From Pokkaliibacter sp. MBI-7 (GTDB taxonomy: Bacteria; Pseudomonadota; Gammaproteobacteria; Pseudomonadales; Balneatricaceae), in the NCBI RefSeq assembly GCF_029846635.1, contig NZ_JARVTG010000001.1:1208501-1272500 (forward strand): a DNA stretch of 64,000 nucleotides, written 5' to 3'. Under the pieces are notes generated by a model. It was not told the origin of the DNA, made no database searches, and worked only from the letters and a program-made list of their open reading frames with translations. A program made the position numbers and the translations under genes. Of this stretch, positions 1 through 9,370 are shown one piece after another. How positions within the stretch are numbered: position 1 is the first letter of the stretch; every line of letters begins with the position of its first letter.

Positions 1-292
1 GATGCAGATGAGGGGCCAGCGAGGCGCTGTACATGACAAAGCGCAGGTTAATCACAATGGTGGTCAACAGAATCACCAGTGCATAGGCATCATTTTTCAG
101 CAGCTGAAATGCAGCCATCTGTGCGGACCCGGCAAAAAACAGCAGCGTCATTCCCAGTGTGGTGCCGGGTGAATAGCCCATATCCACCGCAGCCAGTCCG
201 GTCACCAGACCAAAGGGCAAGACCCCCGGCGTCAATGGCAACAACGTCCTTACCCCATCAAAAAATGCCGCCTTTGCCGCCGTACGTTGCAT
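1..292 (-). CDS. AzlC-family branched-chain amino acid permease (partial, 3' end off the window)
   Basis: Reading the minus strand from an ATG at 292 gives 97 residues that stay open to the window edge. The N-terminus is hydrophobic, with the pattern of the AzlC large subunit: a short basic start, then a first membrane segment with GVLPFGLVTG and a second with FFAGSAQMAAFQLL. AzlC works with the small AzlD subunit to export branched-chain amino acids. A 22-bp imperfect palindrome lies just upstream (327-348). The rest of the gene and any azlD are outside the window. The family call rests on these N-terminal motifs only. Confidence 0.75.
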   Translation of the reverse strand, partial: MQRTAAKAAFFDGVRTLLPLTPGVLPFGLVTGLAAVDMGYSPGTTLGMTLLFFAGSAQMAAFQLLKNDAYALVILLTTIVINLRFVMYSASLAPHLH

Positions 293-326
293 AGGTACGC
301 CTCAATTCTGCTTTTGTATTGGTCGC

Positions 327-348
327 AGCTTTCCCTGCAGGAAAAGCT
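327..348. promoter_or_regulatory. Inverted repeat upstream of the AzlC-like gene
   Basis: AGCTTT-CCTGCAGG-AAAGCT type palindrome, 22 bp with one mismatched pair, 35 bp upstream of the permease start codon. The position fits an operator. The regulator is unknown; the broken LysR gene next door is one candidate. Confidence 0.3.
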
Positions 349-440
349 ATTAACCGATTGAAGTGATATCTGAATAACCCGCCAGTGAACGGGGATACAT
401 GCCCTAAGGAGCGCTCGCCACTCAGCGTGAGAAAAGGTTC

Positions 441-1417
441 TCAGCGAACGGCGATACCTGCATCGGCATCAATACAGGTTACCTCAGAGCCCACCTCGGC
501 AAGGAACCAGTCCCGGAAACGAATAAAAGGTTCGCTGTTCAGCTTGTCTTTCATAAAGTTCAGATAATGCTGCTTTTCCTTCAGCTCGACGCTTTGCGAT
601 ACCGGCCTGACCAGCCGCCCCTCACTGATAAGCGGAGCAATCAGATGGCTCCAGCCAAGCGACACACCGTGCCCGGCCAGTGCCATCTGTATCAGCATGT
701 TGTAGTCGTTGGCATTGAAGGTATTGGCACCCTCCGTCACTTTCTTGACTGGCGCCATGTCAAAAAGGAGAACCAGACGTACCAGTCGATGTGCTCAGCA
801 ATCTGCGCCCGGCCATAGGGGCTCAGGTTCAGCAACGGAGCGCTCTTCAGCCCCTGTAACGTGGCCACCTCGGGGTGTTGCTGCAAAAAGGCTGGTGAGC
901 AGACCGGATAGATGAGGTCGTAGAATAGCGGAATCGACAGATAGCCATCGCGCGGGTAGGAGATCTTGTTGATAAAGATATCCGGGGCAACCCCTGGCTC
1001 CATCTGTAAAAAGTTTTCCGTCGTGACGACACTGATATGAATATCCTGATTCTGAAACAGGAACTCCGGCAGGCGTCGTGACAGCCACAGTGCCGAAAAG
1101 GCAGGCGTACAGCACAACGTCATGGTTTTCTTGTTGCTACCGACGTCCTGAATACGTTCTGCAGCCTGAGCGATATTCACAAACGACAGATAGGCAGCGT
1201 CATTGAAAATGGTGCCCGCCTCCGTCAGCTCCACGGCACGACCAACACGATCAACACGATCAACACGATCAAACAATGCTACGCCCAGATAGGACTCAAG
1301 CTCACGTATCTGCCGGCTGATAGCTGCCTGACTGACACACAGCGCTTCCGCCGCACGGGTAAAGCTCTGATATTTGGCTGCCGCCACAAAGGACTTCACC
1401 GCCCGCAGAGAGGGCAT
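441..1417 (-). pseudogene. LysR-family regulator (GcvA type), broken by a 1-bp frameshift
   Basis: The first part (from ATG 1417) has the winged-helix region with SFTRAAEALCVSQAAISRQI (about residues 18-37) and a substrate-binding domain. It stops early at 737 after the residues DWYVWFSF. A second frame (from 758 down to 441) continues with FNANDYNMLIQMALAGHGV, the expected C-terminal part of this family. Adding one T to the run of five at 762-766 (read on the minus strand) would join them, so one base is missing. Three exact 9-bp copies (1243-1269) add DRVDRV in the hinge after the HTH, where relatives have one copy. It is either a pseudogene or a homopolymer sequencing error. In-frame starts upstream (1456, 1468) are possible but do not match the family N-terminus. 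Confidence 0.8.
1243..1269. repeat. 9-bp tandem repeat, three exact copies, inside the LysR gene
   Basis: The unit CAACACGAT occurs three times in a row and encodes DRV-DRV-DRV on the minus strand. It lengthens the linker between the DNA-binding and effector domains without shifting frame. Confidence 0.9.
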
Positions 1418-1554
1418 CTTGACCAGAACCTTGTCAGGCTCAGCATGCTTAACCATATTTCTTAACATACTTGACTCATAAGAAGGCCAAACAAGAGTAG
1501 CCCCGCCCTCTGGGCAAAGTCCATCCGCCAGCCGCAACTACTATTCGCACTGGA

Positions 1555-2613
1555 TCAGGATCTGACCCGGAATACCGCTGGCGAAGAACCGTAGACCAGC
1601 TTGAAGCTGCGACTGACATGTGCACTGCATTTGAAGCCACAGGCCATGGCCACTTCACAGACTTTATAGTTGGTCTGCATCAGCAGCTGACGGGCCCGGT
1701 TCAGTCGCAATTCCAGATAGAATCTCGACGGCGTGGTAAAGAAATAGCGCAGGAACAGACGCTCGACCTGCCGCTTGGACAAGGCCGTGTACTGACTGAT
1801 TTCGGCAATCTCCAGCGGCTCCTCCAGATTGTTCTCCATCAGATCGATAATCGACATCAGCTTGTCGGAAAACATCGCCACACTGTTGGTAATGACAGAA
1901 TTGATGGGGCGATGCGACTCTGTCAGCAGAATACTGCTGACCCCTTTCTTCATGTTGCTACCGAGCAACTTTTTCAGCACCTCCAGCATGACGCTGATTG
2001 CGCCATGGGATCCCGCACAGGAGAAATAGCTTTCATCCACCACATGAGACGCCTTACTGAGTCTGGTCAGCGGAAAATGCTCTTTGAGGATCTCCCGGCA
2101 TTCGGGATGAATAGCCCCCTGATGTAGCCCCAGCAATCCGGCTGCGGCCATAAAATAGGCCCCATTCCATAGCCCGCCAATCCAGGCATCCTTTTTATTA
2201 CAGGCAGAAATGAGGCGATTGAGGCTGGGCAAACTGATCAGGGGGGTCCTGAAGCCACCACAGATAATCAACATGTCCACATCCCTGGACAGAACACTCT
2301 CTACCGCCGTGTTGACGGTAATCTCGATACCCAGATCGCTGACGATATTGTGCCCGTCCATACTGGCGGTCTGTATTGCAAAGACCGGTGACGGGGTCAG
2401 CAGATTAGCGGTTACCAGTACATCCAGCGCCCCGGTAAATGACGCCAGAGAAAAGTTCTCCAGCAGCACAAACAGCGTTTTCTTCGCTTCAACCTGCTCC
2501 TCAATACCTCTTGGCGCCACGCCATTGATGGCAATGTCCTTGGTCACAATGCGGTTGGTGTGCATTAACGGGCTGGTAAAGCCTGCCCTGAATTTTCCTA
2601 GCTTCTCACCCAT
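1555..2613 (-). CDS. GlxA-type AraC-family transcription regulator
   Basis: About 352 residues from ATG 2613, which has an AGG eight bases upstream; GTG 2622 and ATG 2619 are also in frame. The N-terminal two thirds (about 45-220) resembles the DJ-1/PfpI amidotransferase-like sensor domain, with ICGGF and GGLWNGAYFMAAAGLL segments. The last 100 residues are an AraC double helix-turn-helix with KRQVERLFLRYF, FYLELRLNRARQLL and CGFKCSAHVSRSFK. Regulators of this architecture (ArgR, GbdR, CdhR) control use of arginine, betaine or carnitine. It lies immediately downstream of the TRAP transporter genes, on the same strand but behind a terminator, so it is the obvious candidate local regulator. The effector is unknown. 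Confidence 0.85.
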   Translation of the reverse strand: MGEKLGKFRAGFTSPLMHTNRIVTKDIAINGVAPRGIEEQVEAKKTLFVLLENFSLASFTGALDVLVTANLLTPSPVFAIQTASMDGHNIVSDLGIEITVNTAVESVLSRDVDMLIICGGFRTPLISLPSLNRLISACNKKDAWIGGLWNGAYFMAAAGLLGLHQGAIHPECREILKEHFPLTRLSKASHVVDESYFSCAGSHGAISVMLEVLKKLLGSNMKKGVSSILLTESHRPINSVITNSVAMFSDKLMSIIDLMENNLEEPLEIAEISQYTALSKRQVERLFLRYFFTTPSRFYLELRLNRARQLLMQTNYKVCEVAMACGFKCSAHVSRSFKLVYGSSPAVFRVRS

Positions 2614-2679
2614 CTTCATCACCTGACTTATACCAAAACGTTGATAAAGTGCGTGTTGAACTCACCTTGCAGCGAGTGG

Positions 2680-2717
2680 ATTGCAAATAAAGGTGTATGA
2701 GCGTGCCCATACACCTT
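2680..2717 (-). terminator. Rho-independent terminator after dctM
   Basis: A 10-bp stem AAGGTGTATG/CATACACCTT (2690-2699 with 2708-2717) is followed on the minus strand by TTTATTTG. It ends the TRAP transporter transcript and separates it from the AraC regulator. Confidence 0.75.
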
Positions 2718-2736
2718 CGTGGCTGGTTATTGGCGA

Positions 2737-4035
2737 TCAGTTGATATAGCCAAACAACTTGGGCAGATAGAGTGAAAGCGGTGGCCAGTAAGTAGTAATC
2801 AGCATCACTGGCAGCGCGGCGAACAGCATAAAGCCCATGGCCGGACGCATGACCTTGGAGATCCCCACATTACCGACGCGGCAGGTCATGAACAGGATTG
2901 GTGCCATGGGCGGGCTGTTACAGCCGATCACCACGCTGGTCCCGACGATGGCAGCGAACTGCACGGGGTCGACACCAATACTCACCATCACCGGCAGCAG
3001 CAAGGGGCTGACGATAGCCACAACACTGACGTCATCCATGATCATGCCGAGCAGGATCAGGAAGATGTTAACCACCAGCAGGATCACCAGCTTGTCCTTG
3101 AATACATCCATCAGCAGATCCGTCAGCTGCTGCGGAACGCGGTCAAAGATAAAGATACGGCTGGCAACAAACGAGAACACCAGGATGACCATGATGACAC
3201 CAGTGGTGGTGGCCGCTTCGATCAGACAGGCACCGATCTTTCTCAGATTCAGTTCCTTGTAGATAAACAGTCCGGCAAAGATGGAATACACCGCCGCAAT
3301 GGCCGCTGCCTCAGTCGGGGTAAAGACACCACCGTAAATCCCGCCCAGGATAATCACCGGCAGTACCAGAGCAGGCAGAGCTTTCCAGCCGGCCGTACTG
3401 ATACCCTTCATACGGGTTTGAAAGGTCAGCTGTTCTGCAGCGGGATCTTCATGATGGCGCATTTTTAGCCAATTCATGAAGCACAGCACGATGATGAGCA
3501 GAATGCCGGGGCCAATGGTCGACAGGAAGCAGGCAGCCACGGATTGCCGGGTAACCACAGCAAACAGAATCATGGTGATGCTGGGTGGTATCAGCAGGCC
3601 CAGCAACGAAGAAATACCCAGCAGGGCGCTGGTGTACTCACGTTTGTAACCGTGTTTCTCCATCGGGCCGATCATGATAGTACCAATCGAGGCGACCGCG
3701 GCAGAAGCCGTTCCGGAAATCGCACCAAAAATACCGCAGGCCACCACCATGGAGGAGCCCATGCCACTGCGTGACTTGCCTACCAGCGCTTCAACGAAAC
3801 CCACCAGGCGGGCAGCAATGCCACCGGACTGCATCAGATAGCCCGTCATGACGAAGAGTGGCAGCGCCAGCAGGATCAGCGAGTTGATGGACCAGAAACC
3901 GGTGGTCATCAGCGAGGAAATATCAACGTCATAGACCAGCGACAACACCAGTGTCATCGCCGCAAAGGAAAACACCACAGGTACGCCGATCATCATCAGC
4001 AGTATCACCGTGAGTATCGCTATTAAAGCTCCCAT
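2737..4035 (-). CDS. dctM: TRAP transporter large membrane subunit (DctM family)
   Basis: 432 residues, the usual size for DctM, almost wholly hydrophobic with about 12 predicted membrane segments. Family motifs are visible: GIFGAISGTASAAVASIG near residue 100, LIPPSITMILFA near 150, and GVFTPTEAAAIAAVYS near 240. DctM carries the substrate across the inner membrane using a sodium or proton gradient. The start ATG 4035 has GAAGG upstream. It is the last gene of the dctP-dctQ-dctM set, 37 bp after dctQ, and is followed by a terminator. The substrate is not readable from this subunit. Confidence 0.93.
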   Translation of the reverse strand: MGALIAILTVILLMMIGVPVVFSFAAMTLVLSLVYDVDISSLMTTGFWSINSLILLALPLFVMTGYLMQSGGIAARLVGFVEALVGKSRSGMGSSMVVACGIFGAISGTASAAVASIGTIMIGPMEKHGYKREYTSALLGISSLLGLLIPPSITMILFAVVTRQSVAACFLSTIGPGILLIIVLCFMNWLKMRHHEDPAAEQLTFQTRMKGISTAGWKALPALVLPVIILGGIYGGVFTPTEAAAIAAVYSIFAGLFIYKELNLRKIGACLIEAATTTGVIMVILVFSFVASRIFIFDRVPQQLTDLLMDVFKDKLVILLVVNIFLILLGMIMDDVSVVAIVSPLLLPVMVSIGVDPVQFAAIVGTSVVIGCNSPPMAPILFMTCRVGNVGISKVMRPAMGFMLFAALPVMLITTYWPPLSLYLPKLFGYIN

Positions 4036-4072
4036 ATATACACCTTCAAATGCTTACTGCGTCTGTTACCAA

Positions 4073-4588
4073 TCAGTCTTTCAAAGCGTTTTTAAAACTG
4101 GCGAAATCGTTCACACAATCACGCAGCAGATAAAAAATCAGCAATAGACTGGCAACAAACAAACTGCCCTGGGCAAGATACTGAGGAATGTGGAATACGA
4201 TGGTGGTCTGGCCCTTTTCATATCCCCAGATAAAAAGGTCATAACCCCATATTGAAAACATGACAGCCATAAATAGCGAAATCGCCGTTGCAACCAGCGT
4301 CATGAATTTCACGACCTTCTGGTTTTTGCAAACAACCTGAACAAAGTCAGCCGCTAAGTGTGAGCGATCTCTGGATGCCAGTACGGCGCCCAGCATATAA
4401 AGCCAGACCGCTGCCATCATAATAATTTCTTCGAGGCCAAATACCGGATGGCCAATTATGGAGCGGGCAAATATTCCGTAGACCATCAGGAAAGCGATAA
4501 TACAGCTGAGTACGACAACTACCGGTTTTATGATATTGGCTATTATGAAATCCAGCCCGTCGAACAATGCAGATATCCCATTCATCAT
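4073..4588 (-). CDS. dctQ: TRAP transporter small membrane subunit (DctQ family)
   Basis: 171 residues with four hydrophobic segments, as expected for DctQ. The segment HPVFGLEEIIMMAAVWLYML is typical of the family, as is the basic SRDRSHLAADF loop after it. It forms the membrane complex with DctM. ATG 4588 has a GGAG ribosome site. The 208 bp between dctP and dctQ is long for a TRAP operon and contains a small hairpin at the dctP stop codon, which may set the ratio of binding protein to membrane subunits. Confidence 0.9.
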   Translation of the reverse strand: MMNGISALFDGLDFIIANIIKPVVVVLSCIIAFLMVYGIFARSIIGHPVFGLEEIIMMAAVWLYMLGAVLASRDRSHLAADFVQVVCKNQKVVKFMTLVATAISLFMAVMFSIWGYDLFIWGYEKGQTTIVFHIPQYLAQGSLFVASLLLIFYLLRDCVNDFASFKNALKD

Positions 4589-4780
4589 TAACTCCTAAGT
4601 ACCAAAATGATGACGGTTAAACTCATCAAGCCCGGTTACCAAAAAAGCACAACAACCGACGAATATGACTCGACAGCCCGACCACAGACAGCACCCGACT
4701 CGAAGTGTCTGTAGCCTGAAAGCGTCAACGGTTGTTGCGCAAATGGTGGTAAACAAGCTCTAAAGCGATACGAAGTCAGA

Positions 4781-4799
4781 TAAGAGCGTGCTGCTCTTA
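4781..4799 (-). other. Hairpin overlapping the dctP stop codon
   Basis: TAAGAGC-GTGCT-GCTCTTA forms a 7-bp stem that includes the dctP stop codon. There is no clear U-run behind it, so mRNA stabilisation or partial attenuation between dctP and dctQ is more likely than full termination. Confidence 0.4.
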
Positions 4800-5828
4800 T
4801 TCAGGGGACGATGCGTTGGCGCGGATTTTATCCATGATATCTTTGCCGATTTTTTCTTCAGCCAGTGGCCATACTTCGGCACGCACGCGTTTTACCCAGT
4901 CCTTCAGTTCTGCATTGGAGGGTTCGATATACTTCATGCCAGCCTGCTGGGCAGCGGCAATCCACTTGTCATCTTCAGCTTTGGCATCCTGGAACTGCTT
5001 GTCGATAACCACCTGTGCGGCGTCATCAATAATGCCCTGATCCTCAGCATCCAGTGATTTCCACATGTCGTTGTTCATCAGCAGCGCATAGGAAGAAAAG
5101 TTGTGCTTGGTATGCACGAAGTAGTTCAGCTGATCGCGGAAATACTGATAGTCCCAGTAGATAACGTTGCTGGAATCACCATCAACCACTCCAGTCTGGA
5201 TAGCGGTATAGACTTCGTTCCAGTCAATTGGGATAGGCTCAAAGCCCATGGCTTTCATGGTTTGCGGCAGCGGGAAGATGGGCTGTGAGCGTACTTTCAT
5301 CCCTTTGGCGCTGTCATAGTTGGTGGCATAGCGCCCCTTGGTGGCCACACCACCAAAGCCTTCGGGATAGGGGCCGAAATATTTCAGGCCGATATCAGCA
5401 TAGATCGGGCCCATCAGGTTCTTCAGCCAGCCGTCCTTGCCGTAGGCTTTCAGAGCATCGTCCCAGCCGAGGGTCAGATAGGGAATGTAGTTGACGGCAA
5501 GGCGCTCGTCATAAGACGTTTGCGGCCAGGTCAGCATCATCTGGATGTTGCCTTTGACCAGCTGATCGAAGATTTCCTGCTGACCACCCAGCTCACCCTG
5601 GTAGAAGATATTGACCTTCATCCGCCCCTTGGAGTTCTTCTCGATCAGATCTGCCCACATCTGCATGGATTTACCCGAGGCAGACTCACGGTCCCCAGAC
5701 TCCAGTGCCAGATTGAACTTGTACTTCTGGTCGCTCGCCATGACGTGGGAGGTCATCGCCCAGGTTACGGCAGAGCAGATGACGGTGTACTGAATAGCTT
5801 TAGCGAATGTGCCAGTGGAAAGTTTCAT
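4797..5828 (-). CDS. dctP: TRAP transporter periplasmic solute-binding protein (DctP family)
   Basis: 343 residues with a signal peptide ending near HVMASDQK. Family features include YQGELGGQQEIFDQLVKGNI, the KGMKVRSQP segment carrying the Arg that commonly binds the substrate carboxylate in TRAP proteins, and IPIDWNEVYTAIQTGVVDG. It captures a probably carboxylated solute in the periplasm and hands it to DctQM. ATG 5828 has a strong AGGAGG site. It begins its own transcript: a terminator lies upstream, then 460 bp of AT-rich DNA with an operator-like dyad (6069-6085). Neighbouring oxidoreductase genes suggest an amino acid, betaine or related amine as substrate. This is inference. Confidence 0.92.
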   Translation of the reverse strand: MKLSTGTFAKAIQYTVICSAVTWAMTSHVMASDQKYKFNLALESGDRESASGKSMQMWADLIEKNSKGRMKVNIFYQGELGGQQEIFDQLVKGNIQMMLTWPQTSYDERLAVNYIPYLTLGWDDALKAYGKDGWLKNLMGPIYADIGLKYFGPYPEGFGGVATKGRYATNYDSAKGMKVRSQPIFPLPQTMKAMGFEPIPIDWNEVYTAIQTGVVDGDSSNVIYWDYQYFRDQLNYFVHTKHNFSSYALLMNNDMWKSLDAEDQGIIDDAAQVVIDKQFQDAKAEDDKWIAAAQQAGMKYIEPSNAELKDWVKRVRAEVWPLAEEKIGKDIMDKIRANASSPE

Positions 5829-6284
5829 GCTTTCCTCCTGCCTTCACGATCTGAGGGTTAGCAGCTATTGATTGTTATGCATTGTTAGGGCTGTTTAACT
5901 TCTGCAATCATGGTCGCTTTTTTATTTTTACCCCGGATATTGATTTCAATATCCGGAAGGAAGAAAAAGATTATCCATGAAGTGAATTGCCGAAGAGTTT
6001 TATTCTTCTTGCCTCGAGTATAAATACACCTTTAAAAACACTTCCAATGATAAATTTTTCAAGCAATTGATAACCTCAGGTTATCCAACAAAAACACACT
6101 CAAAGCATTGAAAAATAAGAAATTTATTGAAGATCAATGGCGATTATGAGGCGTCTTATAGCAGAAAAATCGCCCGGAAGGGTATTTTTACGTACGGCAG
6201 CACACTGCTGGCACCGCATTTTTACAGTGGTAAAAATGGTCAATATGAGGATATAGAAAACCGATTAAAACCGAGGAAATAGAC
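5829..6284. other. AT-rich regulatory region upstream of dctP
   Basis: No convincing gene is present in this stretch on either strand. It is clearly richer in A and T than its surroundings and holds the dyad at 6069-6085. It probably contains the promoter of the TRAP operon. No -35/-10 pair could be fixed with confidence. Confidence 0.5.
6069..6085. promoter_or_regulatory. Operator-like dyad upstream of dctP, core ATAAC-N5-GTTAT
   Basis: GATAACC-TCA-GGTTATC is a perfect 7-bp inverted repeat. Its core ATAAC-N5-GTTAT (6070-6084) is identical in half-site sequence and spacing to the dyad at 10441-10459 in front of the DapA-like gene. It lies about 240 bp upstream of the dctP start. Confidence 0.55.
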
Positions 6285-6323
6285 AATAAAAAAAGCCGCA
6301 TAACAATATGTGTCATGCGGCTT
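6285..6323 (-). terminator. Rho-independent terminator after the FAD oxidoreductase gene
   Basis: A 9-bp stem AAGCCGCAT/ATGCGGCTT (6293-6301 with 6315-6323) is followed on the minus strand by TTTTTTTATT. It separates the enzyme genes from the transporter genes. Confidence 0.85.
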
Positions 6324-6390
6324 ATCAGGAAGTAAAACTCAGATTCTCTAACACTCATATCGCCAGTCAAAAAACGCAGCGAGCAGCTAA

Positions 6391-7740
6391 TTAAAGGTCG
6401 GCACCCGCCTGCCACTCCTTGAATCGCATGGTCAGGTTACCGCCCAGCGACAGGAACGGCTCGGGGACCAGTTTCTGCGGTTTATGGTGAGCAAGGAAAT
6501 CGTTCAGCAACGGTGATTGCTGGCCGGTAGCGATCTCTGCGGCCATCATGCCTGACAGCGTCCCTTTGACTGTCCCCAGCCCGTTCTGGGCGCAGGCAGA
6601 CCAGATGCGCTCTTCCACCTCACCAAACGCAGGCACCGAATTCATCGTCAGGCACAAGCGCCCTCCCCAGCGGTGTTCCATCGCCACCCCTTTGAGCATG
6701 GGGAAGCGGCGGGCAAAGGAAACATCCTGCAAGCGTGCTGCACGCTGCATATTGCTTTCCCTCGCCTCGAGATCCTGATTGAGCGAGACATGGTTGCGTA
6801 TCACGATACGATCCCCACTGCCCATGCAGTCAGAAACCCGTCGCACGGTGGTGCCCACCGGATCGGCTGGCAGGATGCCCCAGTCAGGAACCCCACCCAG
6901 TGCGACCACTTCCGCCTCCGTCAGACGTCGGGTCATGGAGGCGTAGGTAAAGACATGCAGCACCTGCCGGGGGAAAAACCCGAAAGACTGAATATGTCCG
7001 TTGACCGCCAGAATGACTCGCTTTGCCCGTATGCGGCCGTGGCGGCTATGCAGAGTGTGCTCCGCACCCTGCTCAATACGCAGCACCGGCGAGTTTTCGT
7101 ATATCTGCACACGATCACTGATACCCTGCGCTGTCAGACGCAAGAACGCAGCGGGCTGGATCATCACCGCACCCGGAGTAAAGATGCCCTGCTGGTAGAA
7201 GTCCGTCCCCGTCCATTGCTGCAATTCCCGGGCATTCCAGATCTTGTAAGGCTCTCCCAGCGATTCAAGATGCTGCCGGTACGACTCGATATGGGCATTG
7301 CCTTTCGCTGACGCAGAGGCCGTCATCTTGCCGCAGGGATCAAACACCTCCCTGCCCATACCCAACTCCCGTGCGATCTCTCTGGCATAGTCGATGGCAG
7401 CCCGATTCAGACGAATCTGCTGCAGATCATGGTCCCTGGCGCCAGCGTAGTTATCAGACGTCAGCTCATGGGGTAAATCGATCATGAACCCGCTGTTGCG
7501 GCCGCCCGGACCTTCAGCCAGCCGGCGGGCTTCAAGCAGGGCAATGCTCTCGCCCGGGCACAGCTGCGCCAGTCTGCGTGCTGCCGCCATACCGGCAAAA
7601 CCACCGCCGACGATCGCCCAGTCAACCGTCTTGTCGTCGACGAGCATGGGATATTCAGGAGCAGGGGGAAGAATCTGATGCCAGGCTGCCGGGCCTGGGT
7701 CCTTGGGTAAACGCTTTACGATGATATCTTTGTTATTCAT
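6391..7740 (-). CDS. FAD-dependent oxidoreductase of the DAO family (PuuB-like)
   Basis: 449 residues. The N-terminal dinucleotide fold has GGGFAG at 45-50, an acidic residue ending the second strand (LLEARRL) and GGRNSGF, the pattern of the DAO/GlpO superfamily and of gamma-glutamylputrescine oxidase. The C-terminal HRWGGRLCLTMNSVPAFG and CAQNGLGTVKGTLSG match the second FAD-binding part. Such enzymes oxidise a primary or secondary amine to an imine or aldehyde, often producing hydrogen peroxide. It follows a PuuC-like aldehyde dehydrogenase by 109 bp and is followed by a terminator. The other puu genes are absent, so putrescine is not a safe substrate assignment. D-amino acid, hydroxyproline-type or N-methyl amino acid oxidation are alternatives. 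Confidence 0.85.
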   Translation of the reverse strand: MNNKDIIVKRLPKDPGPAAWHQILPPAPEYPMLVDDKTVDWAIVGGGFAGMAAARRLAQLCPGESIALLEARRLAEGPGGRNSGFMIDLPHELTSDNYAGARDHDLQQIRLNRAAIDYAREIARELGMGREVFDPCGKMTASASAKGNAHIESYRQHLESLGEPYKIWNARELQQWTGTDFYQQGIFTPGAVMIQPAAFLRLTAQGISDRVQIYENSPVLRIEQGAEHTLHSRHGRIRAKRVILAVNGHIQSFGFFPRQVLHVFTYASMTRRLTEAEVVALGGVPDWGILPADPVGTTVRRVSDCMGSGDRIVIRNHVSLNQDLEARESNMQRAARLQDVSFARRFPMLKGVAMEHRWGGRLCLTMNSVPAFGEVEERIWSACAQNGLGTVKGTLSGMMAAEIATGQQSPLLNDFLAHHKPQKLVPEPFLSLGGNLTMRFKEWQAGADL

Positions 7741-7777
7741 GGTGCGCTCTCATAAGGACGCGCACGGACGGCACGGC

Positions 7778-7807
7778 AACAGGCGGTGCGATGCGGCACC
7801 ACCTGTT
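7778..7807 (-). other. Intercistronic hairpin between aldehyde dehydrogenase and FAD oxidase genes
   Basis: AACAGG and CCTGTT flank an inner GGTGC/GCACC stem with one mismatch, giving an 11-bp stem. There is no U-run on either strand. It may act as an mRNA stabiliser or processing signal inside the operon. Confidence 0.4.
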
Positions 7808-7849
7808 ACCTCAAACCCGTCGACGCCCGTGCTGCCTGCCGTCCCGGAC

Positions 7850-9367
7850 TCAATCAATACTGCTGTCGACGCCGTCGTCGCTGAGATCAAGCCAGATCGT
7901 CTTCAGCTCGGTGTACTGGTCATGAGCATGGATAGATTTGTCACGGCCACCGAATCCAGACTGTTTGTAGCCACCAAAGGGCGTGCTGACATCACCTTCG
8001 CCAAAGCAGTTCACCGTTACAGTACCTGCGCGCAGCGCCTGTGCCGCACGCAGCGCTTTTTTGCCATTGGCAGTGAAGACCGATGCTGCCAGACCGTACT
8101 CGGTGTCGTTGGCAATGGCGATCGCCTCTTCGTAGCTCTCCACCACAATCACCGACAGAATGGGCCCGAAGATCTCTTCACGGGCCATCGGATCGGTATT
8201 CTTCACACCGGCAAAAATGGTCGGTGTGATGTAGGCGCCATCAATCTGCTCCCCGCCCAGCACCAGCTCGTAGCCTGCCTGCTTACCCAGCTCCAGATAA
8301 CTGGCCACCTTGGCGAAGTGTCCCTTGTCGATCATGGCCCCCAGACGATTCTGCGGATCCAGAGGATTGCCCAGCTTCCATGAACGGGCATGTACCTTGA
8401 CCCGCTCCAGCAGCGCATCCTTGACGCCAGACTGCACAATCAGTCGCGAACCGGCAGAGCAGTTCTCGCCCATGTTCCAGAAGGCAGCGGCGCAGACCTG
8501 CTCAGCCACTTTATCCAGATTTTCCACGTCGTTAAGCACGATACAGGGATTCTTGCCGCCCAGCTCCAGCACGACTTTCTTCAGGTTAGAGTCGGCGGCA
8601 TAACGCAGGAAGCGACGGCCCGTGGCGGTGGAGCCGGTAAAGGTCACCATATCGACATCCATATGCAGGCCCAGTGGTTCGCCAACCTGTGCACCGCTAC
8701 CGGTCACAATATTCAGCACACCACGTGGCAACCCGGCTTCCACCGCCAGCTCAGCGATACGCAGTGCTGTCAGCGATGTCTGCTGCGCAGGTTTGATAAC
8801 CATCGAGCAGCCTACCGCCAGTGCCGGGGCAATTTTCCAGGCCAGCATCAGCAGCGGAAAGTTCCAGGGCAGCACCGCCCCCACAACACCAACCGGCTCA
8901 CGGACGATCATCGCCATGGCATCGCTGCCCACCGGTGCGGTCTGATCATAGGCCTTGTCGATGGCTTCAGCATGCCAGGACAGGGTGTGAATAAATTCAG
9001 GGACATCCAGGCTTTCACAGTCAGCGATGGGCTTACCTGAGTCCAGACTTTCCATGACAGCCAGTTCGTGATGATGACGCTCCACCAGCTTGCACAGCCG
9101 GATCAGTACGTCCTTGCGCTGGCTCGGGTGCAGCTTGCTCCAGCGTCCGTCCTCAAAGGCTTCGCGTGCCTTTTCTACCGCAAAGTTCACATCATCAGCG
9201 TTGCAGGAAGCAATCTTCGCCAGCACCTGACCCGTAGCCGGGTTGATGGAGTCAAAGGTGGCGCCGTTGCTGGCCGGACGGAAGGTGCCGTCAATAAAAC
9301 TCATGGTCGGCAGCGTCAGACTGGCAGCAATAGACTGGTACTCTTCCAGCGTCAATAACTCAGACAT
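7850..9367 (-). CDS. NAD(P)-dependent aldehyde dehydrogenase (PuuC/AldH-like)
   Basis: 505 residues, full length. It has the PWNF motif with Asn169, the general-base Glu268 in LELGGKNP, the nucleophile Cys303 in MGENCSAGSR, and the C-terminal STPFGGYKQSGFGGRDKS typical of PuuC-type enzymes. It oxidises an aldehyde to the acid with NAD(P)+. The ATG lies 3 bp after the stop codon of the DapA-like gene, so the two are translationally linked. In context it would oxidise a semialdehyde produced by the DapA-family lyase or by the FAD oxidase. The family is certain, the substrate is inferred. Confidence 0.93.
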   Translation of the reverse strand: MSELLTLEEYQSIAASLTLPTMSFIDGTFRPASNGATFDSINPATGQVLAKIASCNADDVNFAVEKAREAFEDGRWSKLHPSQRKDVLIRLCKLVERHHHELAVMESLDSGKPIADCESLDVPEFIHTLSWHAEAIDKAYDQTAPVGSDAMAMIVREPVGVVGAVLPWNFPLLMLAWKIAPALAVGCSMVIKPAQQTSLTALRIAELAVEAGLPRGVLNIVTGSGAQVGEPLGLHMDVDMVTFTGSTATGRRFLRYAADSNLKKVVLELGGKNPCIVLNDVENLDKVAEQVCAAAFWNMGENCSAGSRLIVQSGVKDALLERVKVHARSWKLGNPLDPQNRLGAMIDKGHFAKVASYLELGKQAGYELVLGGEQIDGAYITPTIFAGVKNTDPMAREEIFGPILSVIVVESYEEAIAIANDTEYGLAASVFTANGKKALRAAQALRAGTVTVNCFGEGDVSTPFGGYKQSGFGGRDKSIHAHDQYTELKTIWLDLSDDGVDSSID

Positions 9368-9370
9368 GGC

